Below are positions 1 through 7,808 of a DNA stretch of 59,603 bases, in pieces. The stretch covers positions 1-59,603 of the forward strand of contig DJVQ01000014.1 in assembly GCA_002441265.1 (NCBI GenBank), in the 5' to 3' direction. The translations under genes were made by a program, and so were the position numbers. Numbering within the stretch: the first letter of the stretch is position 1; every line of letters begins with the position of its first letter. The notes under the pieces are model-generated. The model was not told the origin of the DNA, ran no database searches, and saw only the letters and a list, made by a program, of their open reading frames with translations. The DNA comes from Syntrophaceae bacterium UBA6252. Lineage in GTDB: Bacteria > Desulfobacterota > Syntrophia > Syntrophales > UBA6807.

Positions 1-269
1 GCATGGAGCCCATGCCGTACACGGAACGGACCTGCATCGTGGTCGTGGAGATCAGCGGGTCCGTGGGTCCCATCATGATGGGGATCGTCGTGGACACGGT
101 GTCGGAGGTTTTGAACATCAAGGCCAGCGAGATCGAGGACACGCCGACATTCGGGGTGAAACTGAACACGGAGTTCATCCTGGGGATGGCCAAGATGAGC
201 GGTGCCGTCAAGATCCTCCTGGATATCAACCGGGTTCTGACGGAAGAGGAGATCTCGCATCTCCAGTAG
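1..269 (+). CDS. cheW: CheW-like chemotaxis coupling protein, C-terminal part (5' truncated by window edge)
   Basis: Only the last 88 or so residues are in the window; the frame is open to the left edge. The visible part has the second half of a CheW beta-barrel: a GIVVDTVSEVLNI strand-turn like the CheW core, then GMAKMSGAVKILLDINRVL, the usual CheW C-terminal strand-helix. CheW links chemoreceptors to CheA at the inner face of the membrane. It heads the run of che genes that follows. The first ATG at base 3 is almost certainly internal, because a full CheW has about 150-170 residues. Confidence 0.9.
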   Translation, partial: MEPMPYTERTCIVVVEISGSVGPIMMGIVVDTVSEVLNIKASEIEDTPTFGVKLNTEFILGMAKMSGAVKILLDINRVLTEEEISHLQ

Positions 270-283
270 CCATGCATCCGGAG

Positions 284-310
284 TCCCGCGGCCGGGATAC
301 GGCCGCGGGA
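284..310. repeat. Perfect 11-bp GC-rich inverted repeat between cheW and the HTH gene
   Basis: Left arm TCCCGCGGCCG (284-294), loop GGATA, right arm CGGCCGCGGGA (300-310). No T tract follows, so it is not a classical intrinsic terminator. The right arm ends directly against the GGAAGG Shine-Dalgarno of the next gene (311-316), so the hairpin could affect translation initiation or mRNA stability there. Function is inferred; the structure is seen directly. Confidence 0.6.
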
Positions 311-324
311 GGAAGGGCCCATCG

Positions 325-597
325 GTGGATGACGCTTCAAATGGGAGGTCCCTGAGCGCGCTCATGGAAGAAACAAGATTTTTTTCCACGTCTGAAGTGG
401 CGGAACTCTTCCGGATCAACCGGGTTACGGTGTACCGGTGGGCGAAGGAAGGGAAGATCAAGGCCTACCCTGTGGGAAAACACTATAAAATTCCCGGGTA
501 CGAGGTGAAAAGACTCCTCGGGGAGTTCGGTTTTTCCGGGGAGGACATGAAAAAATTCCCCGACATGCTGGAAAAGCTCGGCACGGCGGGCAAGTGA
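325..597 (+). CDS. Small helix-turn-helix (excisionase/MerR-type) DNA-binding protein
   Basis: 90 residues. The core FFSTSEVAELFRINRVTVYR, followed by WAKEGKIKAYPVGKHYKI, is the winged-helix fold of the HTH_17/excisionase family, normally a single-domain DNA binder. The GTG at 325 is preceded by GGAAGG at 311-316 with 8-nt spacing; the ATG at 364 is an alternative that would remove 13 non-conserved residues. It lies between cheW and cheR on the same strand, so it may be a local regulator of the chemotaxis genes. That is inference from position; target DNA and ligand are unknown. Confidence 0.75.
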   Translation: MDDASNGRSLSALMEETRFFSTSEVAELFRINRVTVYRWAKEGKIKAYPVGKHYKIPGYEVKRLLGEFGFSGEDMKKFPDMLEKLGTAGK

Positions 598-628
598 GCG
601 GGGACGCATTTTATATTGAGGAGTTGAA

Positions 629-1456
629 ATGATCGCAAGCGCCGAACTTCGGGATCTGGATTTCGAAAAAATCAGCCGACTCGTTTACGATCTTTGCGGT
701 ATCAATCTTCACGACGGCAAGAAGGAGCTCGTCCGGGCACGGCTGGGGAAACGCCTCAGGGAAGGCGGGTTCCGGTCGTTCAGCGAATACTACCGGCACG
801 TCACGACGGAAGAAGGACGGGAGGAACTGATCGCCATGATCGATTCCGTCTCCACCAACCTGACCTACTTCTTCCGGGAGGAAAGCCACTTCAGGAGACT
901 CCGCCAGGTCATCCAGACCATGGGCGGGACCGATTCGAAAAAGCGGGAGGCGCTCCGGATCTGGTCGGCGGGATGTTCGTCCGGGGAGGAACCCTATTCC
1001 CTGGCCATCACGGCGATGGAAAGTCTCGACGGGAGAACCGCCCGGGATGTCCGGATCCTGGCGACGGACATTTCCACCCGGGTGGTCCGCAAAGCCGTTT
1101 CCGGAATGTATCCCAAGGAGAAATTCCAGAAAGTTCCGACGGATTTGATCCGGAAGTACTTTCAATACGGCTGCGGACAATGGGAGGGATACTACCGGGT
1201 CAGGAAGGAAATCCGGGACCTCGTCACGTTCTCCCGGTTCAATCTCATGGACCCCTTTCCGCCGGACTTTCAGTTCAATTTCATCTTCTGCAGGAACGTT
1301 ATGATTTATTTTGATAAGAAGACGCAGGAAATGCTGGTTAACAAATTCTATCACTGCTTGAGGGAAGACGGGTATTTCTTTGTAGGCCATTCGGAGAGCC
1401 TCACCGGACTGTCCCATCCCTTCAAATACATTGAACCCAGTGTATACAGAAGGTAA
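629..1456 (+). CDS. cheR: Chemotaxis protein methyltransferase CheR
   Basis: 275 residues, the usual CheR length. CheR uses S-adenosylmethionine to methylate glutamates on chemoreceptors, acting against CheB during adaptation. An N-terminal helical domain (about 1-75) is followed by the SAM-binding motif WSAGCSSGEEPYS and then by ILATDIS and NFIFCRNVMIYFD, all typical of CheR. The GAGGAG upstream of the ATG at 629 supports the start. cheD begins 3 nt after the stop, so the two are probably co-translated. Confidence 0.96.
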   Translation: MIASAELRDLDFEKISRLVYDLCGINLHDGKKELVRARLGKRLREGGFRSFSEYYRHVTTEEGREELIAMIDSVSTNLTYFFREESHFRRLRQVIQTMGGTDSKKREALRIWSAGCSSGEEPYSLAITAMESLDGRTARDVRILATDISTRVVRKAVSGMYPKEKFQKVPTDLIRKYFQYGCGQWEGYYRVRKEIRDLVTFSRFNLMDPFPPDFQFNFIFCRNVMIYFDKKTQEMLVNKFYHCLREDGYFFVGHSESLTGLSHPFKYIEPSVYRR

Positions 1457-1459
1457 GCA

Positions 1460-1942
1460 ATGGTGGATATCGTTGTCGGCATCTCCGATCTCAAGGTGAG
1501 CCATCGGCCGGAGGACGTGCTCGTGACCTATGCGCTCGGCTCATGTATCGCCGTCGCCGTTTACGATCCCGTGGCGAAGGTCGGGGGGCTTCTTCATTAC
1601 ATGCTCCCCGATTCGACCCTGGATCTGGAAAAGGCGCGGCAGAACCCGGCCATGTTCGCCGATACGGGAATTCCCGTTCTGTTCAAGAGCTGCTATTCGC
1701 TGGGGGCGGAAAAACGGAGAATGATCGTCCGGGCCGCCGGCGGCGCGAGCATCCTGGACGACACGAATTTCTTCCGCATCGGGCAGAAGAACATCATGGC
1801 CATGAGAAAGATATTCTGGAAAAACAATGTGATGATAGAAAGCGAGGACACGGGCGGCAATTTCAACCGTACCGTGCGTCTCGCACTGACGAACGGAAAA
1901 ACCTACGTGAAGACATCCGGCGGCAGCATCAAGGAAATCTGA
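1460..1942 (+). CDS. cheD: Chemoreceptor glutamine deamidase CheD (catalytically complete copy)
   Basis: 160 residues. CheD deamidates glutamines on chemoreceptors and, in systems without CheZ, partners CheC/CheX. The catalytic residues of the family can be placed: Thr23, Cys29 in YALGSCIAVAV and His46 in GGLLHYMLP. The later GGA and EDTGG motifs are also kept. Its stop overlaps the ATG of the HDOD gene (TGATG), indicating an operon. Compare the second CheD at 3737, which lacks the Cys. Confidence 0.95.
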   Translation: MVDIVVGISDLKVSHRPEDVLVTYALGSCIAVAVYDPVAKVGGLLHYMLPDSTLDLEKARQNPAMFADTGIPVLFKSCYSLGAEKRRMIVRAAGGASILDDTNFFRIGQKNIMAMRKIFWKNNVMIESEDTGGNFNRTVRLALTNGKTYVKTSGGSIKEI

Positions 1943-2787
1943 TGATCGAGAAAATTCTGAATTCCATCAAGGCGATTCCCGCCTTTCCCGAGACCGTTCA
2001 GCGGCTCATGATTCTCCTGAACCGGGAAGATTATTCCGTGCAGGAACTTGCGACGGTCGTCAAATACGACCAGGCCGTTACGGCGAATGTCCTGAGAATT
2101 GCCAACTCCGCCTATTTCGGTCTCAGGGAAAAGGTGAAATCGGTGGAACAGGCCCTGTCTCTCCTGGGAAGAAAGAACCTGATCCGGACCATCCAGACGG
2201 CCGGCGTTTCCAGGATCTTCCGGGCCGTTCCCGCAAGGGGGTACGTCACAACCGGTTCCGAGCTGTGGCAGCATTCGGTTGCCGTGGCGCTCATGTCCCA
2301 GATTCTGTCCCGCCGGATCCGGGGGGAGGAGGACAACGTTCTCTATACGGCCGCTCTCCTCCACGACGTGGGAAAAATGATCATGGGAGAATATGTCGAG
2401 GAGGCCATGACCGCCATCATGGACAAGGTCACGCGACAGGGATATTCCTTCCTGGAGGCGGAAGAGGAAGTCTTCGGGATCAACCATGCCGAACTGGGCG
2501 GGAAGATCGCGGAGAAATGGAAATACCCCGAGGAGATCCGGGATGCCATCCGCTACCATCACCGGCCCGATCTCCTGAGCGAGGAGCGGCCCGTCCCGTG
2601 GTTCGTCCATCTGTCGGATCAGTTCGCTTCCCTGATGGGCGTGGACGGGGGGATCGACGGGCTGGCCTGCAGGGCGCTCGAACAGACCATTCCCATGTTT
2701 CAGTTGAGGCACAAAGACCTTGAAACCTGTTTCATCCTGCTCCATCAGGACATGGACAGAGCGAAGGACGTGATGAACCTGGTCTGA
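1942..2787 (+). CDS. HDOD-domain signalling protein with intact HD residues
   Basis: 281 residues from the ATG that overlaps the cheD stop. The N-terminal half (PAFPETVQRLMILLN, then VVKYDQAVTANVLRIANSAY) is the HDOD fold used in many bacterial signalling proteins. Unlike many HDOD proteins, it keeps metal-binding HD residues: the LLHDVGKM motif (H141-D142), then INHAELGGKIAEKW and YHH. It could therefore be a phosphohydrolase, but its substrate cannot be read from the sequence. The location inside the che operon suggests a link between chemotaxis and another signal. Confidence 0.88.
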   Translation: MIEKILNSIKAIPAFPETVQRLMILLNREDYSVQELATVVKYDQAVTANVLRIANSAYFGLREKVKSVEQALSLLGRKNLIRTIQTAGVSRIFRAVPARGYVTTGSELWQHSVAVALMSQILSRRIRGEEDNVLYTAALLHDVGKMIMGEYVEEAMTAIMDKVTRQGYSFLEAEEEVFGINHAELGGKIAEKWKYPEEIRDAIRYHHRPDLLSEERPVPWFVHLSDQFASLMGVDGGIDGLACRALEQTIPMFQLRHKDLETCFILLHQDMDRAKDVMNLV

Positions 2788-2858
2788 CGACCGGCCCTGC
2801 GGGGACCGGACAGCGGGAGACGCGGTTCGAAAAAGAATGTGAGGAAAAGGTTGGGGCC

Positions 2859-3299
2859 ATGTCATTTAACATTTTGATTGTGGACGATTCGAACGCCATG
2901 AGGAGCGTGATCCGGAAAATCATTTCCATGTCCGGATTTCGAGTGGACAGTTGCTTCGAGGCCGGCAACGGAAGGGAGGCCCTTTCCGTTCTTTCTTCAA
3001 ACTGGGTGGATGTGATCCTCTCGGACATCAACATGCCCGAGATGAACGGCCTGGAGTTCCTGGAGACTGTGCGGTCCCACGATCTGTATCATCATATTCC
3101 GGTCATCATGGTCAGCACCGAGGGAAGTACCGAGCGGATTCAGGAAGCCTTCGAGAACGGTGCCCGGGGATTCATCAAGAAGCCATTCCTTCCGGAGGAC
3201 ATCCGGAAGGTGCTCTATCAGGTGGTCGGTTGCCAGGAGGACGGTGAATATGGAGGAAACGCAGAGAATCCGTCAGACTCTGAAGAAGTCGATTTTTGA
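2859..3299 (+). CDS. cheY: CheY-like single-domain response regulator
   Basis: 146 residues: a receiver domain (1-125) and a short acidic tail. Acidic pocket D9-D10, phosphoacceptor D56 in VILSDINMPEMNG, Ser in VSTEGSTE at the Thr/Ser switch position and Lys in GFIKKPF are all present. It lies immediately upstream of a CheX-type phosphatase and overlaps that gene by 50 nt, so the two are a likely kinase-output and phosphatase pair. It is less like canonical CheY than the copy at 7809, which has D-W-N after the pocket. Confidence 0.9.
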   Translation: MSFNILIVDDSNAMRSVIRKIISMSGFRVDSCFEAGNGREALSVLSSNWVDVILSDINMPEMNGLEFLETVRSHDLYHHIPVIMVSTEGSTERIQEAFENGARGFIKKPFLPEDIRKVLYQVVGCQEDGEYGGNAENPSDSEEVDF

Positions 3300-3714
3300 A
3301 GTTTTCGAGAAGATGTTTTTCGTCTTTCTCGAACCGGCGGAGACGTATCCCGCCGGAAAGGAGGTCCTTAAGGCTTCCATACGGTTCAGGGGCCCCCGTT
3401 CCGGAACCATCGATCTGCTGTTCGCAACGGACCTGGCGATGAGAATGGTCCAGAATTTGCTATTGAAGGAACCTGATGAGATGTCGGACCGGGACGTGGA
3501 GGACTGTCTCAAGGAATCGGCCAATGTGGTCTGCGGAAATTTCCTTCGTCTTTTCGATTCCTCGCTGACCTTCGATCTTTCGATTCCCGGCTTCGAACGG
3601 AATATCGAGGTGCCCGGAGAGGAAAAGGGCGAACAGGCGGGGAATCCGGTGGTGATACATTTTCAATCCGAAGATGGGGGACTTTCCGCGGTCCTCCGGG
3701 AGACGGGATCTTGA
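3250..3714 (+). CDS. CheX/CheC-type CheY-P phosphatase-like protein
   Basis: 154 residues from the ATG at 3250, chosen because AGGAGG lies 9 nt upstream; longer reading upstream would be inside cheY. The signature D-x3-E-x2-N is present as DCLKESAN, with a Pro about 20 residues downstream (SIPGF), close to the CheC/CheX phosphatase pattern. These proteins dephosphorylate CheY-P. It overlaps the cheY before it and sits just before the second cheD, echoing the CheC-CheD partnership known elsewhere. Confidence 0.8.
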   Translation: MEETQRIRQTLKKSIFEVFEKMFFVFLEPAETYPAGKEVLKASIRFRGPRSGTIDLLFATDLAMRMVQNLLLKEPDEMSDRDVEDCLKESANVVCGNFLRLFDSSLTFDLSIPGFERNIEVPGEEKGEQAGNPVVIHFQSEDGGLSAVLRETGS

Positions 3715-3736
3715 GGGGACGGAGCGGATCGTCCCG

Positions 3737-4252
3737 ATGAGCGACAACGAGGTCCGGATCTTCGAATATTTCCTCCTTCCGGGGCACATTTTTCTGCCCC
3801 GGGAGCCGGCGCTCATTTCCGCCGTCCTCGGCTCCTCCGTGGCCGTGTCGGTCTGGGACAGCAGGACGGAATGCGGGGCCATGGCGCATTTTCTGTATCC
3901 GTATACGGACAGGCGGGAGGAAGCGAAGGCGACGTACGGAAACGTGGCGGTACGATACCTGCTCCGTCAGTTTCTTGGAAACGGGTCGAGAAAGCAGGAC
4001 CTGAAAGCCCAGATACTGGGCGGGGCGACGAACGGCATGGCGGAGTGTGACGAAACCGCCCGGGAGAACATCCGCATCGCCCGGAGCATCCTCCATCGAT
4101 TCGGGGTGGAGGTCCAAAGCGATGACGTTGGGGGAAGCATGGGAAGAAAGGTGGTTTACAACACGTTGTTGAACGAGACCGTGGTGTACAAGGTCCAGCG
4201 GCTTCGCCGGGGCGACTGGTATCCCTATCTGAAGGAGGACGGACGGGATTGA
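3737..4252 (+). CDS. CheD paralogue lacking the catalytic cysteine
   Basis: 171 residues from the ATG at 3737; an in-frame ATG at 3674 would overlap the previous gene and has no clear ribosome site. The CheD fold is recognisable (GAMAHFLYPY with the His, QILGGATNGM, VQSDDVGGSMGRK). The catalytic motif reads SAVLGSSVAVSV, so the Cys is Ser34 and the Thr position is Ser28. Family knowledge predicts no deamidase activity by the usual thiol mechanism. It may bind CheX or receptors as a regulator. It overlaps cheB by 4 nt. Confidence 0.85.
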   Translation: MSDNEVRIFEYFLLPGHIFLPREPALISAVLGSSVAVSVWDSRTECGAMAHFLYPYTDRREEAKATYGNVAVRYLLRQFLGNGSRKQDLKAQILGGATNGMAECDETARENIRIARSILHRFGVEVQSDDVGGSMGRKVVYNTLLNETVVYKVQRLRRGDWYPYLKEDGRD

Positions 4253-5280
4253 GCGTGATACGGGTTCTCATCGTCGACGACTCGGCGATCGTTCGGAAGA
4301 TTTTCACGGAAGAGCTTTCCCGGTATCCCGACATCGAGGTGGTCGGCGCAGCCCCGGATCCCTTCGTCGCCAGGGACAAGATCGTCGCCCTGAAACCGGA
4401 CGTGGTCACACTGGACATCGAGATGCCGAGAATGGACGGCATCACGTTTTTGAAAAAGCTCATGAAGTATTATCCCCTTCCGGTGATCATCGTCAGTTCC
4501 CTAACAACGAAGGGCGGAAAATTGACGCTGGAAGCCCTCGAGATCGGGGCCGTCGAGGTCGTCGCCAAGCCTGGGTCGTCCTACACCGTGGGGGACCTGA
4601 GCGAACAGCTGGCGCAGAAGATCCGGGCCGCTTCCAAGGTGACCATGACCCGGCGGACGCCGGCGCCGCCCTCGCAGGTGAAGGAATCGGAGCCGGTCCG
4701 GGCCCTCGCCCAGACCTCCCAGAAGATCGTCGCCATCGGGGCGTCCACGGGGGGAACGGAAGCGCTGAAATCGGTTCTTACGAAGCTGCCGCCCAATTCC
4801 CCGGGAATCGTCGTGGTCCAGCACATGCCGGCGAATTTTACGACCGCCTTCGCGGACCGCCTGAACGGTCTTTGCCAGATCGGGGTTCGGGAAGCGAAGG
4901 ACGGGGATACGGTGACGTCGGGATCGGCCCTCATCGCGCCGGGTAATTTCCATATGATCCTGAGGCGGAGCGGGGCGCGGTATTACGTGGAGGTCAAGAA
5001 CGGCCCCATGGTGCATCACCAGAGACCCGCCGTGGACATCCTGTTCCGGTCGGCGGCACGGTATGCCGGGACGAACGCCATCGGGGTCATTCTCACGGGC
5101 ATGGGGGCCGACGGGGCCGCCGGCCTGCTGGAGATGAAGAAAGCGGGGGCGTCCACCATTGCCCAGGACGAAAAAACGTGCGTGGTCTTTGGAATGCCGA
5201 AAGAGGCAATCAAACTCGGCGCAGTCGACAGGATTCTTCCCATCGACCAGATCGCCGGAGAAATCATTAGGATGGCATGA
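4249..5280 (+). CDS. cheB: Receptor methylesterase/glutamine deamidase CheB
   Basis: 343 residues: an N-terminal receiver domain (phosphoacceptor in VVTLDIEMPRMDG) and a C-terminal methylesterase domain. The catalytic triad is visible as S166 (IGASTGGTE), H192 (VVQHMPANF) and D288 (TGMGADGAAG). It removes methyl groups from receptors when phosphorylated by CheA. The start is TTG at 4249, overlapping the stop of the upstream gene, with AGGAGG about 10 nt before it; GTG at 4255 is possible. Its stop overlaps the ATG of cheA. Confidence 0.96.
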   Translation: MSVIRVLIVDDSAIVRKIFTEELSRYPDIEVVGAAPDPFVARDKIVALKPDVVTLDIEMPRMDGITFLKKLMKYYPLPVIIVSSLTTKGGKLTLEALEIGAVEVVAKPGSSYTVGDLSEQLAQKIRAASKVTMTRRTPAPPSQVKESEPVRALAQTSQKIVAIGASTGGTEALKSVLTKLPPNSPGIVVVQHMPANFTTAFADRLNGLCQIGVREAKDGDTVTSGSALIAPGNFHMILRRSGARYYVEVKNGPMVHHQRPAVDILFRSAARYAGTNAIGVILTGMGADGAAGLLEMKKAGASTIAQDEKTCVVFGMPKEAIKLGAVDRILPIDQIAGEIIRMA

Positions 5281-7502
5281 CGATGAAATACGAGAAGCTG
5301 GCCCAGTTCATGGAAGGTTTGGCGTCCGATTTCGTTTTTCTGGATCAGAAGGAAATCGACGTTCCCACGGCGGGGAATTTTCTCAACGTCCTGGATCAGG
5401 TCTCCCGGGAAGCGGAGGCGATCCAGGTCGGGGAGGCGGTGAAGATCGCCGGGGCATTGTCCGTGCTCCTTGAGAAAATCGTGCTTCTCCAGATCGGAGA
5501 CGCCGGGAAGGCCTACAGGGCCCTCGAAGAAGGGATCACCGCCATCCAGCAGGTCGTTTCCTCCTATAGAAAGGTGGGGAAATCCGAAGGGAGCGTCGAC
5601 GAAATTCTATCCGTGGTCCTTGAAGCCTGCGGGGACGACAGGATCAGGGATCTCATGGGAGAGCGGAAAAAGGAGGAAGGGGAACCGGCGGCGCCGCCGG
5701 AAGTGGCGGCCAAGGAGGCATCCTTCGAGATCGAGGACGAGGGGCTCCTCCGCGATTTCATTACCGAGGGTCTGGAATATATCTCGGAAATCGAGGTGAA
5801 CATCCTGAACCTGGAACAGAACCCGACGGACAAGGAGTGCATCAACGCCATCTTCCGTCCTTTCCATTCCGTCAAGGGGGTGGCCGGGTTTCTGAACCTC
5901 TCCGAAATCCGGGGTCTGGCCCACAGCCTGGAGAACCTCCTCGACAAGGCGCGGAACGACGAACTGGAGGTCACCCAGCCCCTCATCGACGTGGTCCTCG
6001 ACGGGTCGGACACGCTGAAGTCGATGATCGGTCAGTTGAAGGACCGGCTGGAAGGGAAGGAGATGAAGCCCCTGAACACCGATCTTTCCGTCCTTTCGAA
6101 ACGGATCGATGCCGTGGGATCGGGGGAGGAAGCGGAAAAGCCGCAGAAACTGGGGCAGATTCTCGTTTCCGGCGGCGCCCTTTCGGAGGAGGCCCTGGAG
6201 GCGTCCCTTCAGACGAGCCAGACGATCGTCCCGAAAAAGAAAATCGGGGAGACCCTGATCCAGGAAGGGAAGGTGTCGCCGAAGCAGGTGTCCCAGGCGC
6301 TGCGGAAGCAGGCGGAACAGGTGAGCGACACCACCACGGTCCGCATCGACACGCGGAAGCTGGACGACCTGATCGACATGGTGGGCGAACTGGTGATCAC
6401 CCAGTCCATGATCCAGCAGGGCCTGTCCCAGCAGTTTAACGGGGACCGGAAACTCATGAGGACGGTGGCCCAGTTCTTCCGGATCACCTCGGAGCTTCAG
6501 CGGACGTCGACCAGCCTCAGGATGATGCCCATCAAGCAGACCTTCCAGAGGATGGCCCGCCTGGCCAGGGACCTCGGCAAGAACAACGGCAAGCAGGTCA
6601 CCGTGGAGATGGTGGGGGAGGAAACGGAGATCGACCGGAACATGGTGGACGAAATCTACAATCCCCTGGTCCACATGGTCCGCAACTCGGTGGATCACGG
6701 TCTGGAATCGACCGAGGAGCGGCGGATTGCCGGGAAGCCGGAAAAGGGGATGATCCAGCTCAAGGCCTATCACCGGGGCGGGAACATCGTCATCGAGATC
6801 ATCGACGACGGGAAAGGCCTGAACCGGGAAAAGATCCTGGAAAAGGCGAAGAAAAGCGGTCTCGTTCACAGCGCGGACAACCTGACGGACCAGGACATCT
6901 TCCGTCTCATCTTTCTTCCCGGCTTTTCCACCGCGGAGAAGGTGACGGAAGTGTCCGGAAGGGGCGTCGGCATGGATGTCGTCCGTCAGGCCATCGACCG
7001 CCTCAGGGGAAAGATCGAAATCGAGAGCGTCCCGGGGAAGGGGACCGCCTTCGCCCTCAGATTCCCATTGACGCTGGCCATCATCGACGGGATGATCGTA
7101 AAGGTCGGCTCGGAGCGGTACATCGTTCCGACGACGGCGATCCGCCAGGCCCTGAGGCCTTCCCGCGAGGTTTACAACGCCATTGCCGGGAAGGGGGAAA
7201 CGATCAATGTCATGGGCAACCTCCTTCCCCTCGTCCGCGTTTACGAACTCTTCGGCAAGGAACCCCTGCACCGGAATCCCTGGGAGGCGATCATCGTCGT
7301 CACCGAGGGAGAGGGACGGGCGAAGTGCCTCATGGTGGACGAAATCGTGGGGAAGGCCGAGGTCGTCATCAAGAGCCTCGGGGAAGGATTGAAGAACGTC
7401 CAGGGGATCTCCGGCGGGGCGATCCTTGGGGACGGGCAGATCGGGCTCATCATCGATCCCGAGGGGCTTTTCGAACTGAGCGAGGGGGTCCGGAACGGTT
7501 GA
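5277..7502 (+). CDS. cheA: Chemotaxis histidine kinase CheA with extra N-terminal domain and MshEN-like repeats
   Basis: 741 residues. About 1-130 is a helical domain without an obvious phospho-His. A true P1/Hpt follows with H197 in FRPFHSVKGVAGF. In the place of a standard P2 are two repeats (LGQILVSGGALSEEALEASL and IGETLIQEGKVSPKQVSQAL) that resemble MshEN-type helical repeats. Then come the dimerisation helix (KLDDLIDMVGELVI), the ATPase domain with N470 in MVRNSVDHG, DDGKGL and GRGVGMDVV, and the CheW-like P5 domain. CheA autophosphorylates and passes phosphate to CheY and CheB. The stop codon abuts a dispersed repeat. Confidence 0.96.
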   Translation: MTMKYEKLAQFMEGLASDFVFLDQKEIDVPTAGNFLNVLDQVSREAEAIQVGEAVKIAGALSVLLEKIVLLQIGDAGKAYRALEEGITAIQQVVSSYRKVGKSEGSVDEILSVVLEACGDDRIRDLMGERKKEEGEPAAPPEVAAKEASFEIEDEGLLRDFITEGLEYISEIEVNILNLEQNPTDKECINAIFRPFHSVKGVAGFLNLSEIRGLAHSLENLLDKARNDELEVTQPLIDVVLDGSDTLKSMIGQLKDRLEGKEMKPLNTDLSVLSKRIDAVGSGEEAEKPQKLGQILVSGGALSEEALEASLQTSQTIVPKKKIGETLIQEGKVSPKQVSQALRKQAEQVSDTTTVRIDTRKLDDLIDMVGELVITQSMIQQGLSQQFNGDRKLMRTVAQFFRITSELQRTSTSLRMMPIKQTFQRMARLARDLGKNNGKQVTVEMVGEETEIDRNMVDEIYNPLVHMVRNSVDHGLESTEERRIAGKPEKGMIQLKAYHRGGNIVIEIIDDGKGLNREKILEKAKKSGLVHSADNLTDQDIFRLIFLPGFSTAEKVTEVSGRGVGMDVVRQAIDRLRGKIEIESVPGKGTAFALRFPLTLAIIDGMIVKVGSERYIVPTTAIRQALRPSREVYNAIAGKGETINVMGNLLPLVRVYELFGKEPLHRNPWEAIIVVTEGEGRAKCLMVDEIVGKAEVVIKSLGEGLKNVQGISGGAILGDGQIGLIIDPEGLFELSEGVRNG

Positions 7503-7668
7503 CGGCTTCGAAAAAAGTCCCTATGCTGCGTTGTCCGTCATCCCTCCTCCCTGCGGCGTACCCCATGTGCGCCCCAGTCGTCGGGATTCGGGCGCCTTGC
7601 CTCCGGAGTTTTTTTACTTTGCCGTTCGAAGAAAGCGTTGTTCCGACTTCTTGCGAGTTCGTAACGGT
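7499..7668 (+). repeat. Dispersed intergenic repeat, copy A1, at the cheA stop codon
   Basis: About 165 bp starting at the cheA stop codon. It shares the 14-bp core GGGATTCGGGCGCC (7583-7596) with copies B and C, a central hairpin (GGCGTAC at 7555-7561, GTGCGCC at 7567-7573) and the left end GACGGCTTCG plus an A-rich run and ATGCTGCGTTG. The cheA 3' end AACGGTTGACGG (7494-7505) recurs at 7663-7674, just past the element, 169 bp away. No coding capacity is evident. It is probably a non-autonomous element or REP-like sequence; function is unknown. Confidence 0.75.
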
Positions 7669-7775
7669 TGACGGTTCTGCAAAAAGTCCTTATGCTGCAT
7701 GGCCCGGGAGCTTTTTTCACGGGGCCCTTTGAAAAAAGCGGTTTTTTGAAATTTGTTGGGTTCGTTATGGTTGAT
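7669..7775 (+). repeat. Truncated second repeat copy A2 in tandem
   Basis: Directly after A1, the left-end pattern repeats (TTGACGGTTCTGCAAAAAGT, then CCTTATGCTGCATGGCC) but the hairpin and GGGATTCGGG core are missing. The stretch ends in TTCGTTATGGTTGA, which resembles the duplicated flank. Together with A1 it accounts for almost all of the 306-bp gap between cheA and the next cheY. The remaining 30 bp hold the leader of cheY, and I recognise no convincing promoter there. Confidence 0.55.
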
Positions 7776-7808
7776 TTTCTGGAATAAAATCTTTAATCGG
7801 GGGAACGT

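Noticed and set aside
5607..7271. A 554-codon open frame antisense to cheA
   Set aside because: It is a mirror of the codon bias of cheA, which has all its catalytic motifs; no independent support.
7325..7732. A 135-codon frame running from the cheA end through the repeat
   Set aside because: It starts inside cheA in another frame and continues into the dispersed repeat; composition is not protein-like.
7494..7775. CRISPR-like array from the repeated units after cheA
   Set aside because: Only two unequal, degenerate units occur, with no regular spacers and no cas genes; related copies are dispersed elsewhere.
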